Positions 8,436 to 16,736 of a stretch of DNA of 56,531 nt are shown one piece after another. Source of the DNA: CAZADA01 sp964636945 (lineage in GTDB: Bacteria; Pseudomonadota; Alphaproteobacteria; Caulobacterales; Maricaulaceae); NCBI GenBank assembly GCA_964636945.1, contig CAZWVH010000009.1:1-56531 (forward strand). Direction: 5' to 3'. A program made the translations under genes and the position numbers. Under the pieces are notes generated by a model that was given only the letters and a program-made list of their open reading frames with translations, did not search any database and was not told the origin of the DNA. The number at the start of each line of letters is the position of its first letter. Position 1 is the stretch's first letter.

Positions 8436-8845
8436 GATGAGAGCGCCTCAGCATGGCGATCGATCCGCTCTCCCATTTGGTTGAGGAAATGCGCTCCGGC
8501 CGCCGTTCGATGAACAAACACGTTTCTCTTGTCCTCCGTGTCGCGTTTGCGCACCACGAAATCAAGTGCGGTGAGCGTATCTAAGGCGCGCGTGACGGCG
8601 GGCTTGGCGAGCGATAACCTATGGGCGAGGCCTTTTACAGTGTGGGGGCCCTGAGTGAGATAGACGGTGGTCAAGAGCGCCATTTGCCGTGCGGTGAGGT
8701 CCGGCCCTTCGCCGCGAACAGTGTCCACCAGCACAGCGCGCCAAAGCGACAATGCCGCGCGATGAGCATCGCGTTTTTTGGAATTTGTCCCGATTGCCTG
8801 CTGGATTGACATATCCCTGACGCTCCAATGACCGAGACCCGACAT
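8411..8845 (-). CDS. MarR-family transcriptional regulator
   Basis: Protein of 144 residues with a winged helix-turn-helix: QMALLTTVYLTQGPHTVKGL, then AHRLSLAKPAVTRALDTL as the recognition region, and the wing KRDTEDKRNVFVH. MarR proteins are dimeric repressors, often ligand-controlled. Its ATG overlaps the stop of the M17 peptidase gene by one base (TGATG). Its 3' end overlaps the NlpC/P60 gene by 25 bp, so it is embedded in that operon and may control it. An alternative ATG lies 11 codons inside. No operator could be assigned. Confidence 0.85.
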   Translation of the reverse strand: MSGLGHWSVRDMSIQQAIGTNSKKRDAHRAALSLWRAVLVDTVRGEGPDLTARQMALLTTVYLTQGPHTVKGLAHRLSLAKPAVTRALDTLTALDFVVRKRDTEDKRNVFVHRTAAGAHFLNQMGERIDRHAEALSSCPMSTAA

Positions 8846-10272
8846 CAGCCTGCTTGGAGGCGTTTGGTTAACAGAGTGTAGGCAGAGCGAAGCGCTTGGG
8901 CTTCACCGCCTTTGGGGCCGTCAAACGCAGGCTTTGGTCGCCAGGCGTAAATATCAAAGTGCAACCACGGTATCTGGCTGACAAATCGCTCAAGGAAGAG
9001 CGCGGCGGCAATTGAGCCCGCAAAAATTCCGTCGCCCACATTCTGAATATCCGCGATGGGAGATTGGATCACGTCGCGATAACCGCCAAACAACGGCATG
9101 CGCCAAATCGCTTCGCGCGCATCCATTGCGGCTTGTGTGATTTGCCCAGCCACATGTTCGTCATTGGAGTAAAACGGAGCGATATCGGGCCCAAGCGCCA
9201 CGCGCGCCGCCCCCGTCAATGTGGCAAAATCAATGATCAGGCCCGGCGAATCTTCACACGCTTTGGCCAACGCATCCGCCAACACCAGCCGCCCCTCGGC
9301 GTCGGTATGGCCGACCTCCACCGTCAGCCCTAACCGCGACGGTAAGACATCCCCCTGGCGAAACGCATTGCCGGAAATCGCATTCTCGACAGCAGGAACC
9401 AGAACGTGCAGTCGACAGGGCAGCTTGGCGTCCATCACCAGTTGAGCCAAGCCCAAGGCGTGCGCAGCCCCGCCCATATCCTTTTTCATCAAACGCATGG
9501 CGTCCCCGGGCTTGATGTTGAGCCCGCCGGTGTCATAGCAGACGCCCTTGCCGACAATGGCCACGCGCGGATGAGACGGGTCGCCCCATTCCATCTCAAT
9601 CAAACGCGGGGCTTGGGCCGCAGCCCGTCCGACGGCGTGAATCAAGGGGAAATTTTTGTCGATGAGATCGTCGCCCGTGGTGACATGGATGTCGGCGCCA
9701 TTGCGATCGGCGAGCAAGCGCGCGGACGTTTCCAGTTCCAAAGGTCCCATGTCGCTGGTGGGCGTGTTCACGAGATCGCGCACCAGTGACGTGGCGTCCG
9801 CCAGGCGCTCCACCTCTCGACGATTGGCGTCCTCGGGCCAAACCAGCTGAGCCGGCGCGCGCGGTGCTGAACGATAGCGGTCGAACGCATAGGCCCCCTT
9901 CACCCAAGCTAGCGCCGCCTCGCTGGGATCACAGCCTCCAAACCGCTCAATCCGCCATCGCCCCTGGGGCGCACGATACGCCAACACACCAAATACGGAT
10001 GGATCAGGTGCATCGCCAAGGCCCAGCACAATTCCGGCTAAAGCACCCGTGTTGCTCGGCAATATGCTGATCTCACCGGCCCCGCCGCGAAAACCGGTCG
10101 AGTGCACGAAACCCTTTTCAGCCGCCGAAAGCGCATCGAGCGTTTTGTCCAATTCCGCAATTGTGGTGGCAAAAACGGGAAGCGTTGTGAGCTGGTCGTC
10201 GTGATCAACAAGGCAAGGCGGCACGGCAAGCCCTTTCTGAACAAACGTGAGTTGAGAAGAATTTAGGCGCAC
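8845..10272 (-). CDS. M17 leucyl aminopeptidase family protein
   Basis: Di-zinc aminopeptidase that removes N-terminal residues from peptides. The 475-residue protein has the M17 signatures VGKGVCYDTGGLNIKPG and HTDAEGRLVLADAL, which carry the metal-binding Lys, Asp and Glu residues. The N-terminal domain is weakly conserved, as is usual for the shorter alphaproteobacterial form. The start shown is GTG. A second GTG at 10224 has a better ribosome-binding site (GAAAGGGC) and may be the real one. It leads an operon with a MarR regulator and an NlpC/P60 peptidase, which suggests turnover of peptides released from the cell wall. Confidence 0.9.
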   Translation of the reverse strand: MRLNSSQLTFVQKGLAVPPCLVDHDDQLTTLPVFATTIAELDKTLDALSAAEKGFVHSTGFRGGAGEISILPSNTGALAGIVLGLGDAPDPSVFGVLAYRAPQGRWRIERFGGCDPSEAALAWVKGAYAFDRYRSAPRAPAQLVWPEDANRREVERLADATSLVRDLVNTPTSDMGPLELETSARLLADRNGADIHVTTGDDLIDKNFPLIHAVGRAAAQAPRLIEMEWGDPSHPRVAIVGKGVCYDTGGLNIKPGDAMRLMKKDMGGAAHALGLAQLVMDAKLPCRLHVLVPAVENAISGNAFRQGDVLPSRLGLTVEVGHTDAEGRLVLADALAKACEDSPGLIIDFATLTGAARVALGPDIAPFYSNDEHVAGQITQAAMDAREAIWRMPLFGGYRDVIQSPIADIQNVGDGIFAGSIAAALFLERFVSQIPWLHFDIYAWRPKPAFDGPKGGEAQALRSAYTLLTKRLQAG

Positions 10273-10343
10273 ACGCAGTCAGTCCGCGCCCCGATACGCG
10301 TAAGCTAGTGCGCGTCGCATGTTGTGACAAATCGGCGTTACTG

Positions 10344-11819
10344 CTAGCGGAATGGCGGTTCGTCAAAGGCGCGAAGCTTGCGCGAATGGAGCGCCGCCCC
10401 ACCGTCCTGTTTCAACAGCTCAATGGCCGCGATGCCAATTTGCAGGTGCTGGGACACCGCCTGCTGATAAAATCGCCTTGCTGGGCCGGGCAGTTTTAAT
10501 TCGCCGTGCAACGGCTTGTCAGACACGCACAACAGCGCCCCATAAGGTACTCGTAAGCGAAACCCGTTTGTGGCGATGGTCGCGCTTTCCATATCAATGG
10601 CGATGGCTCGAGATTTGTTGAACAAGCGAGCCTCCACCTCTGCCCGCAGCTCCCAATTGCGATCCGCATTGGTGACAATCGTGCCCGTACGCAAGCGCCG
10701 CTTCAGCGCTTCACCCTTTTCCCCGGTCACCTGGGCGGCTGCATCCTGCAGGGCTATCTGAATCTCGGCAATCGGAGGGACGGGGACTTCCAATGGGATG
10801 GCGTCATCCAATACGCGATCACGGCGCAAATACGCATGGGCTAGAACATAGTCGCCCAAGCGCTGAGCGTCTCGAAGTCCGCCGCAATGACCGATCATCA
10901 ACCAGCACTGCGGCCGGAGCACGGCCAAATGATCCGTCATGGTCTTCGCGTTTGACGGACCAACGCCAATATTGATCAATGACAGGCCTTCTTTGCCCGG
11001 CGCCGTGAGATGATAGGCCGGCATCTGAAATTTGCGCCAGGGCGCTTGGCTGAGGACCTCCTCAGCGTTGGGCGTTTTGGCGTCTATAACCTGACCGCCA
11101 GGCAGGACTAAATGTTCGTAAGGCCCGTCTGCGCGCACTTGGTCTATGGCCCAAGCGACAAACTCGTCCACATACAAGGTGTAATTGGTGAAAAGCACAT
11201 AGTTTTGGACGGCGTCGGCTGGCGCGCCGGTGTAGTGGGCTAAGCGGTGGAGCGAGTAATCCACCCTAGGCGCGTCAAACAGCGCCAATGGCATGGGATC
11301 GAGACCCGGCAACCGTTCGCCATCGGCGACGGCGTCATTGACCGCCACCAAATCCGGTGCGGGAAAGAACCGGGCCAAATCGCGCGGATTGACCGCTTCC
11401 AGCGCCTGCTCGTCCTGCTTGGTCAGCACGTAGGGATAGGGAATCTCAATCGCGCTGGGCTTCACGGCAATAGTAACGGCGTCCTTGTAGCGCTCCACCA
11501 ACAACTGAAGTTGTTCTTCCAAGTAAGTGCGAAAGAACTCTGGCCGGGTCACGGTCACAGCGTATCGGCCAGCGGCGTTAAACTTGCCAAAAGCGCTTGA
11601 AATATGCGGATTTTCATCACCCGGTTTGTAGGTGACGCTCAACTCAGGATAGGCGAACGCACCCTGGCGGCGCGCGGCGGCGGCTGGCTTGCGCCCGGTT
11701 TCGCCAAAGTCCGCCAAAGCGTCGCGTAAGGCAGTGGTTGCGCTCGAATACAGGCGCTGCGCCTCTGTGACCACCTCACTGGGCGATAAGGCGGCGGCGC
11801 GCTTGTTGGACACGGGCAT
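10344..11819 (-). CDS. amn: AMP nucleosidase
   Basis: Splits AMP into adenine and ribose 5-phosphate, adjusting the adenylate pool. The 491-residue protein has the long N-terminal Amn domain (YTLYVDEFVAWAID near residue 230) and a C-terminal nucleoside-phosphorylase-like domain with MIGHCGGLRDAQRLGDYVLA, and VSDKPLHGELKLPG near the end. The Met-Glu pair in IAIDMESATIATNG contacts the ribose in this family. I chose the ATG at 11817-11819, which lies 7 bases after the stop of the preceding small gene; a longer TTG start would overlap that gene. It is probably co-transcribed with it. Confidence 0.93.
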   Translation of the reverse strand: MPVSNKRAAALSPSEVVTEAQRLYSSATTALRDALADFGETGRKPAAAARRQGAFAYPELSVTYKPGDENPHISSAFGKFNAAGRYAVTVTRPEFFRTYLEEQLQLLVERYKDAVTIAVKPSAIEIPYPYVLTKQDEQALEAVNPRDLARFFPAPDLVAVNDAVADGERLPGLDPMPLALFDAPRVDYSLHRLAHYTGAPADAVQNYVLFTNYTLYVDEFVAWAIDQVRADGPYEHLVLPGGQVIDAKTPNAEEVLSQAPWRKFQMPAYHLTAPGKEGLSLINIGVGPSNAKTMTDHLAVLRPQCWLMIGHCGGLRDAQRLGDYVLAHAYLRRDRVLDDAIPLEVPVPPIAEIQIALQDAAAQVTGEKGEALKRRLRTGTIVTNADRNWELRAEVEARLFNKSRAIAIDMESATIATNGFRLRVPYGALLCVSDKPLHGELKLPGPARRFYQQAVSQHLQIGIAAIELLKQDGGAALHSRKLRAFDEPPFR

Positions 11820-11826
11820 GATCGGT

Positions 11827-12045
11827 TCAGTCGGCGTCTCGGCGCACAAAAGTCACTGAAAACAGAGGTTCACCGTCAAACACGTCTTGAGGCGGTTCCA
11901 TGCCCTCAATCATTTGGAATACGGCGGGCTCAATCCGTCCTTCAAGCCGATACCCTTTTTCAGCCATCCGGGCGCGGTGAAACTCCATCGCGGCGGCGGA
12001 GAAGGTCTTTGCCAAAATGGTGATCCGATGTGGCGCGTCTGCCAT
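11827..12045 (-). CDS. Small conserved-looking protein upstream of amn
   Basis: Protein of 72 residues: a short N-terminal strand (RITILAKTF), an amphipathic helix (AAAMEFHRARMAEKGY), then RIEPAVFQMIEGMEPPQDVF and a final strand FSVTFVRRD. It is soluble, with no motif I recognise. The ATG follows GGGAGG with good spacing. It ends 7 bases before amn and is probably translated with it, so it could modulate AMP nucleosidase or be a stand-alone metabolic accessory. No function is claimed. Confidence 0.6.
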   Translation of the reverse strand: MADAPHRITILAKTFSAAAMEFHRARMAEKGYRLEGRIEPAVFQMIEGMEPPQDVFDGEPLFSVTFVRRDAD

Positions 12046-12186
12046 GAGCCGAAGCCTCCCTTGCTATGCAAAAGCGTGCGTGTGTCGCCTTCTTCCGGCG
12101 AATTGGCCAAGAGCACAAGCCCAGACACCGCCCCGCCGTGCAGCGGTCTAAAGCCGCACGTTCATTTTCGCCACAACACAGGGGCG

Positions 12187-12483
12187 CTATGCGGCTTTTC
12201 GCGGCAAGTCCGGTTCCGCTGGGGCTTCGACTTTACCCCAAACAGAAACCAAGGCGCGCACAGCAGCCCGAGCGTCGCCAGCCGCCAATGCCACCGCATC
12301 ACCAACTTCGTCTTCACGCAAAGCCGACATGCGATGGTCTTGATCGGCGTCGCGCAAAATCTTGGCGAGCCGAAAGAGCTCATCTTCTGGAAAAGGTGCG
12401 AAAACGGTTGGGTCGAGCGTCAAGTCATTAGCCGACTCCGCGTTATCACTGGTTTTGACCGTGGGATCATTGGACTGCGTCAT
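12187..12483 (-). CDS. Small acidic hypothetical protein
   Basis: Protein of 98 residues, polar and acidic in its first 35 positions, with a likely helical middle (EDELFRLAKILRDADQDHRM) and an alanine-rich helix (ALAAGDARAAVRALVSVWGK). There is no signal peptide or membrane helix. The ATG is preceded by AAAGGAACC, a plausible ribosome-binding site. It lies 78 bp downstream of nrdB on the same strand, so it may be transcribed with it. I do not recognise the family. Confidence 0.5.
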   Translation of the reverse strand: MTQSNDPTVKTSDNAESANDLTLDPTVFAPFPEDELFRLAKILRDADQDHRMSALREDEVGDAVALAAGDARAAVRALVSVWGKVEAPAEPDLPRKAA

Positions 12484-12561
12484 TGGATCAGGTTCCTTTT
12501 GAATTTGACCATTTACGCAACGCTGAAGCTATTTCGCATCCACCAAGCGGCATGCGTCCCC

Positions 12562-13632
12562 TCACGCACTTACAGGCGCGTCGAGTTCCGCATCTTGGTG
12601 ACTGCCGTTCGCCTTGCGCTTCGTGATCAAGGCGTCAAAATTCGCCCACACCCCTTCTTCCCCGTGCCATTGTCCAGCTGTTGCGCCTTTTGAGTATTCA
12701 GTCGCCCGGGTCTCAAAGAAATTGGCGTGCTCAACGCCATTGAGGATCTCGGTCAACCACGGCAGGGGATGCTCACGCACGCCGAAGCGTTCTTCGATAT
12801 CTAACTGGCCTAGCCGCCAATCGGCGATGTAGCGGATGTATTGCTTGATATCGTCTGGCGTCATGCCTTCAACATCGCCCGCTTCGAACGCCAACTCGAT
12901 AAATTTATCTTCAAGTTGAACCACTGTTTCACAACATTCGACGATTTTATCTTTGACCTGTTGTGTATAGGCTCCGGTTTCTTCGGCAAATTCGTGAAAC
13001 AGCTTGATCATGCCCTCGCAGTGCAAGCTTTCATCGCGCACCGACCAGGACACGATCTGGCCCATACCCTTCATTTTGTTAAACCGCGGAAAGTTCATCA
13101 GCATGGCGAAGGACGCAAATAACTGAAGTCCCTCGGTGAATGCGCCAAACACCGCCATTGAGGTGAGAATGTCTTCGTTAGTCTCAACGCCAAACTGGCC
13201 AAGATAATCGTGTTTCGCAGCCATCTCCTGGTATTCCATGAATGCGGAAAACTCAGAATCTGGCATGCCGATCGTTTCTAGCAACAAGGCATAAGCTGCA
13301 ATATGGATGGTCTCAATGTTGGAAAACGCCGCCAGCATCATCCGGACTTCCACCGGCTTAAACAGCGGCATGTAGTTTTCCATGTAATTGGCGCCGACTT
13401 CCACATCCGACTGAGTGAAGAAACGGAAGATTTGCGTGAGCAGATTCCGTTCTTTGTCGTTGAGATTGACTGCCCAGTCCTTGCAGTCCTCACCCAGCGG
13501 CACCTCTTCGGGCATCCAGTGTACTTGCTGTTGGCGCTTCCAGAAGTCATACGCCCAAGCGTAACGAAACGGCTTATAGGCCGTGCTTGGCGTTAAAAGG
13601 CCTGGTGCGGCGGCGGACTGCAGAGACGACAT
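12562..13632 (-). CDS. nrdB: Ribonucleotide reductase class Ia, beta (radical) subunit
   Basis: Carries the di-iron centre and tyrosyl radical that starts reduction of ribonucleotides by NrdA. The 356-residue protein has the metal ligands in SDVEV (Asp), ETIH (Glu and His), AFTEGLQ (Glu) and RDESLHCEG (Glu and His). The radical tyrosine lies seven residues after the Glu of ETIH (ETIHIAAY), so this is a standard tyrosyl-radical enzyme. I chose the ATG at 13632, which follows GGGAGTGGTC, over an upstream start that adds 17 poorly conserved residues. No nrdA gene is in the window, so the subunits are encoded apart or nrdA is elsewhere. Confidence 0.95.
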   Translation of the reverse strand: MSSLQSAAAPGLLTPSTAYKPFRYAWAYDFWKRQQQVHWMPEEVPLGEDCKDWAVNLNDKERNLLTQIFRFFTQSDVEVGANYMENYMPLFKPVEVRMMLAAFSNIETIHIAAYALLLETIGMPDSEFSAFMEYQEMAAKHDYLGQFGVETNEDILTSMAVFGAFTEGLQLFASFAMLMNFPRFNKMKGMGQIVSWSVRDESLHCEGMIKLFHEFAEETGAYTQQVKDKIVECCETVVQLEDKFIELAFEAGDVEGMTPDDIKQYIRYIADWRLGQLDIEERFGVREHPLPWLTEILNGVEHANFFETRATEYSKGATAGQWHGEEGVWANFDALITKRKANGSHQDAELDAPVSA

Positions 13633-13700
13633 GACCACTCCCTCGGCGTGCGCAAACAACATGAAGGCGCTGTGAGCAATCAACTCTCAATATGTTGTGG

Positions 13701-13715
13701 TTAACGAAATCCTAA
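13701..13715. promoter_or_regulatory. Possible CtrA half-matching site upstream of nrdB
   Basis: TTAA, seven bases, then CTAA (13701-13704 and 13712-13715) differs by one base from the alphaproteobacterial CtrA consensus TTAA-N7-TTAA. It sits about 70 bases before the nrdB start, in the divergent region shared with the protease lipoprotein gene. Cell-cycle control of nrdB would make sense, but a single imperfect site in AT-rich sequence can occur by chance. Confidence 0.25.
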
Positions 13716-13883
13716 TTTCGATCAAAATCGCGCTGCGGGCCTGTGGATGAAACTCTCGGTTGGCTGCAATCAACTGTGGGATGCGCCAACACGATTGCAG
13801 CGGCCACATCACGGCCTTGTCGATTGACATCGCCAATTCAGCGGGTGAGCGTTGGAACCTATTTAAGGTAATGGGGACCACTC

Positions 13884-16736
13884 ATGACTCGATCCGCCCA
13901 CACTCGTCTTCTCGCGTCAGTCGCTGTCGCCGCCATGTTCGGCGCATTATCGGCATGCGGAGGCGGCGGCTCGCCATCGCCCTCACCGTCCCCAACGCCA
14001 ACCTTTAGCCCAACGCCAACGCCAACTCCGACACCCACGCCAACACCCACTCCAACGCCCACACCAACACCAACGCCGACACCGGGTAGTGGCGTGGTCT
14101 CTGGCTCCATCATTCCGTTGCTAACGATCCAATCGGACGGCGACGTCAACAATCCCGCCGGAACAGCGACCAGCAACGATACCGCTTCCAATGCTCAAGC
14201 GATCAGCACCACCAGCGCCGACAACCCTGAAGTGGTGCTGACCGGATTTGTGACCAGCGGCCCCACCGGCGGGTCTGGCGACCGGTTTCAGTCCAACGAC
14301 GACATGTCTGACTTCTATGAAGTGTCGCTACCGGCCGGATCGCTCATCTTTTTGAGCTTCGAGGCGGACGAGAACAACACCGCAGTCGCGGATATCGACC
14401 TTATCCTCTCGGAGGCCAGTGACCCCGAGGCCGCCATCGCCGCCTCTGTCAGCTCGGCAAATCCCTTTGAGCAAATCCTGGTGCAAGACGACGGCGACTA
14501 CGTTATCGAAGTTCAAGCTTTTGAGGGCGCGTCGAACTATGTGCTGACCATCAGTACAGAATTGCCAGCGCCCGCGCGGCTGTTTCAATTCGACATCGAG
14601 TTTATGCTGACTGAGCAGCTATCGGTCGAGAAAACCCCTCAAACCGAGCTGGGTCGCGCGTTTGTGGCCAACAATGCGCGCCGATTGGGCTCGAGGGGGC
14701 CTGGCCGCGAACTGGTCGGATCTCACCTCACCAATTTGAATGCCTCGACGATCGAAACCGCCATGCGATCGCTGGAGCAGGGCGCAATCGGACTTTCCGA
14801 GCGCTATCCTGCGCCATTGGACGCCACCGCATTTGCAACCCAAAACTACCGCTCAAAAATGGAGCTGGTCAGCCTGGTCAAAGCATTGAATGCGGCTGAA
14901 GGCGCGGATGTATTCAAGCCCATGCACGCGGCCCTGACGAGCCAAGTGGCGCTACCCAGCAGCGATCCGACGCCCAATGCACAAGTGCAGTGGAATCTGT
15001 TCACCATTGGCTGGGACGAAGTGGTGGCCGCCGATCCCGACATCTTCGAAACCGGGACCACCCCGCTGGTCGCGGTGATGGATGATGGCTTCTTCACGTC
15101 TCATTCCGAACTGGCGCCCGTCCTCATCGATCAGCGCGATTTCGTCACTGCCGATACGTCTGGTGAACCGGAAGAAGATGGGCTTGATGGCAGCGCAGAA
15201 GACGAAGTGGACATCGACCAGCCGGCCAATGACCCGGAAAGCGACAGCAATGAGTGCTTCACGTTCCACGGCACTCATGTGGCGTCCACGGCCGTAGCTC
15301 CCCGGAACAGTTCTGGAATTGTCGGCGTCTATCCCGGCGCGGATTTGATGGCCATTCGCTTGGGCCGCAACATACCGCCCACATGCCGTTTCATTTTCTC
15401 TACGACTGAGGAATACCGATATGTGGCGAGGCTTGCCAACGCCAGTGGCGCGCTGCCACCCCGCCGCGCCGATGTGGTCAATATGTCCTTTGGCGGATCA
15501 TTCTTTAGCGCCGCTCAAGCCCAAGCCATTGCCGACGCCACGGCTGAAGGCGTGATCTTTGTCGCCGCAGCTGGCAATGACGGTCCGGGCAATGCGGGCC
15601 AATTCCCCTCCTACCCTGCTGCCTATGACAATGTAATTGCGGTGGGATCGGTGAACGAGGCTACATTTGGTCCTGGCAACACCATAATCGATGAGCCGGC
15701 CAAGTCGTCTTTCAGTTCATTTTATCCAGAAGTGGACATTGCCGCCCCGGGCGGGTTTTCAACGCCCAATCGAGACTTGAACAGCGATGGACGCGTCGAC
15801 GGTATTTTTGCCGGACGCGCCGCGCCAAATGCCAGCGACACTGCTTTTGAGGAAAACATCAATTCATTGGTGGGAACCTCGATGGCTTCGCCGCACGTCA
15901 CGGCTGCATTGGCGCTGATGAAATCCATCGCTCCAAGCATCACCGCCGCGGATGTCGAGGCGTTTTTGGCCAATGGCGATCTCACCGTGGATCAGGGTGA
16001 GCCCGGCAAAGATAACCTGTTTGGCTATGGCGTGTTGTCACTTCCCGATGTGGTCACGGCAGCGCAAACTTTCTTAGCCACGGGCGCGCCGACACCGCCG
16101 CCAGCGAGCGCGGTCACGCCGCTTAATCTGGAGTTTAATGACAGCCTCTCAGCCATTGTCGTCGATGTGATGAAACTGGGCTCTGGCGGCCTATCGGTGA
16201 CCGGGATTTCGTCAACTGGCTTGGAGGTGGACGGCCAATCCGTGCTCGCCGCCCAGCCTGTGGATGTCGACGGCGCAGGGTTTGGCCTTTATGCATTCTT
16301 CCTTGACCGGGATCGCGCGCCCACCGGCGCACTGAGCGGAAGTGTGACCATCGCCTTTTCTGATGGCTCCAGCAAAACTCTTGACGTGTCTGCCAGCGGT
16401 GGAGCGCGGAATTTGGAGACCTCAGAGATCACCGTGCGCTTAGAGCGATTCAACGGCGCTGACTTTATCATCGAAGACACGCTCACCATACCGGGCGGCG
16501 ATTTGGGCTCGGCTATCGACTTTGCGTTCTCCAATGTGGGGCCCGGCGACTATCGCTTGGTCTATGGGACGGATCAGGACAATGACGGCGAGATTTGCGA
16601 CCAAGGCGAGCTGTGCGGCCGGTTCCCAACGGCGTTCGGTGATGCTGACACATTTTCAGTGACCACAGACGCCACCGGCATTGAGGCTGGATTGACGTAT
16701 CTCGACATTCCCACTGACGTCGCCCTGGTCGACTAA
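13884..16736 (+). CDS. Subtilisin-like (S8) serine protease lipoprotein on a Pro-Thr stalk
   Basis: Protein of 950 residues with a signal peptide and lipobox LSAC (Cys25), so it is anchored to the outer or inner membrane. Residues about 31-67 form a (Pro-Thr/Ser) repeat stalk. Next comes a PPC-like beta domain (about 80-230), then the peptidase domain with the catalytic triad Asp400 (VMDDG), His465 (HGTHVA) and Ser666 (GTSMASPHV). An acidic insertion (about 420-455) lies between Asp and His. The C-terminal 200 residues contain beta-rich domains and an EF-like acidic loop DQDNDGE. It likely cleaves proteins at the cell surface or periplasm. Its stop overlaps the convergent dctM stop by 4 bp. 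Confidence 0.92.
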   Translation: MTRSAHTRLLASVAVAAMFGALSACGGGGSPSPSPSPTPTFSPTPTPTPTPTPTPTPTPTPTPTPTPGSGVVSGSIIPLLTIQSDGDVNNPAGTATSNDTASNAQAISTTSADNPEVVLTGFVTSGPTGGSGDRFQSNDDMSDFYEVSLPAGSLIFLSFEADENNTAVADIDLILSEASDPEAAIAASVSSANPFEQILVQDDGDYVIEVQAFEGASNYVLTISTELPAPARLFQFDIEFMLTEQLSVEKTPQTELGRAFVANNARRLGSRGPGRELVGSHLTNLNASTIETAMRSLEQGAIGLSERYPAPLDATAFATQNYRSKMELVSLVKALNAAEGADVFKPMHAALTSQVALPSSDPTPNAQVQWNLFTIGWDEVVAADPDIFETGTTPLVAVMDDGFFTSHSELAPVLIDQRDFVTADTSGEPEEDGLDGSAEDEVDIDQPANDPESDSNECFTFHGTHVASTAVAPRNSSGIVGVYPGADLMAIRLGRNIPPTCRFIFSTTEEYRYVARLANASGALPPRRADVVNMSFGGSFFSAAQAQAIADATAEGVIFVAAAGNDGPGNAGQFPSYPAAYDNVIAVGSVNEATFGPGNTIIDEPAKSSFSSFYPEVDIAAPGGFSTPNRDLNSDGRVDGIFAGRAAPNASDTAFEENINSLVGTSMASPHVTAALALMKSIAPSITAADVEAFLANGDLTVDQGEPGKDNLFGYGVLSLPDVVTAAQTFLATGAPTPPPASAVTPLNLEFNDSLSAIVVDVMKLGSGGLSVTGISSTGLEVDGQSVLAAQPVDVDGAGFGLYAFFLDRDRAPTGALSGSVTIAFSDGSSKTLDVSASGGARNLETSEITVRLERFNGADFIIEDTLTIPGGDLGSAIDFAFSNVGPGDYRLVYGTDQDNDGEICDQGELCGRFPTAFGDADTFSVTTDATGIEAGLTYLDIPTDVALVD
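13974..14084 (+). repeat. Pro-Thr coding microsatellite
   Basis: Tandem 6-base units of the type ccaacg/cccacg encode about 18 Pro-Thr pairs in the stalk of the protease lipoprotein. Units vary at third positions, which limits slippage but does not prevent it. On the opposite strand the same tract gives an open Gly-Val frame that is not a gene. Confidence 0.85.

Noticed and set aside
11887..12693. Long plus-strand open frame of 268 codons
   Set aside because: It lies across three minus-strand genes (the amn-linked small gene, the 98-residue protein and nrdB) and has no protein-like pattern.
13859..14191. Minus-strand open frame made of Gly-Val repeats
   Set aside because: It is the complement of the Pro-Thr stalk tract of the protease lipoprotein and has no ribosome-binding site.
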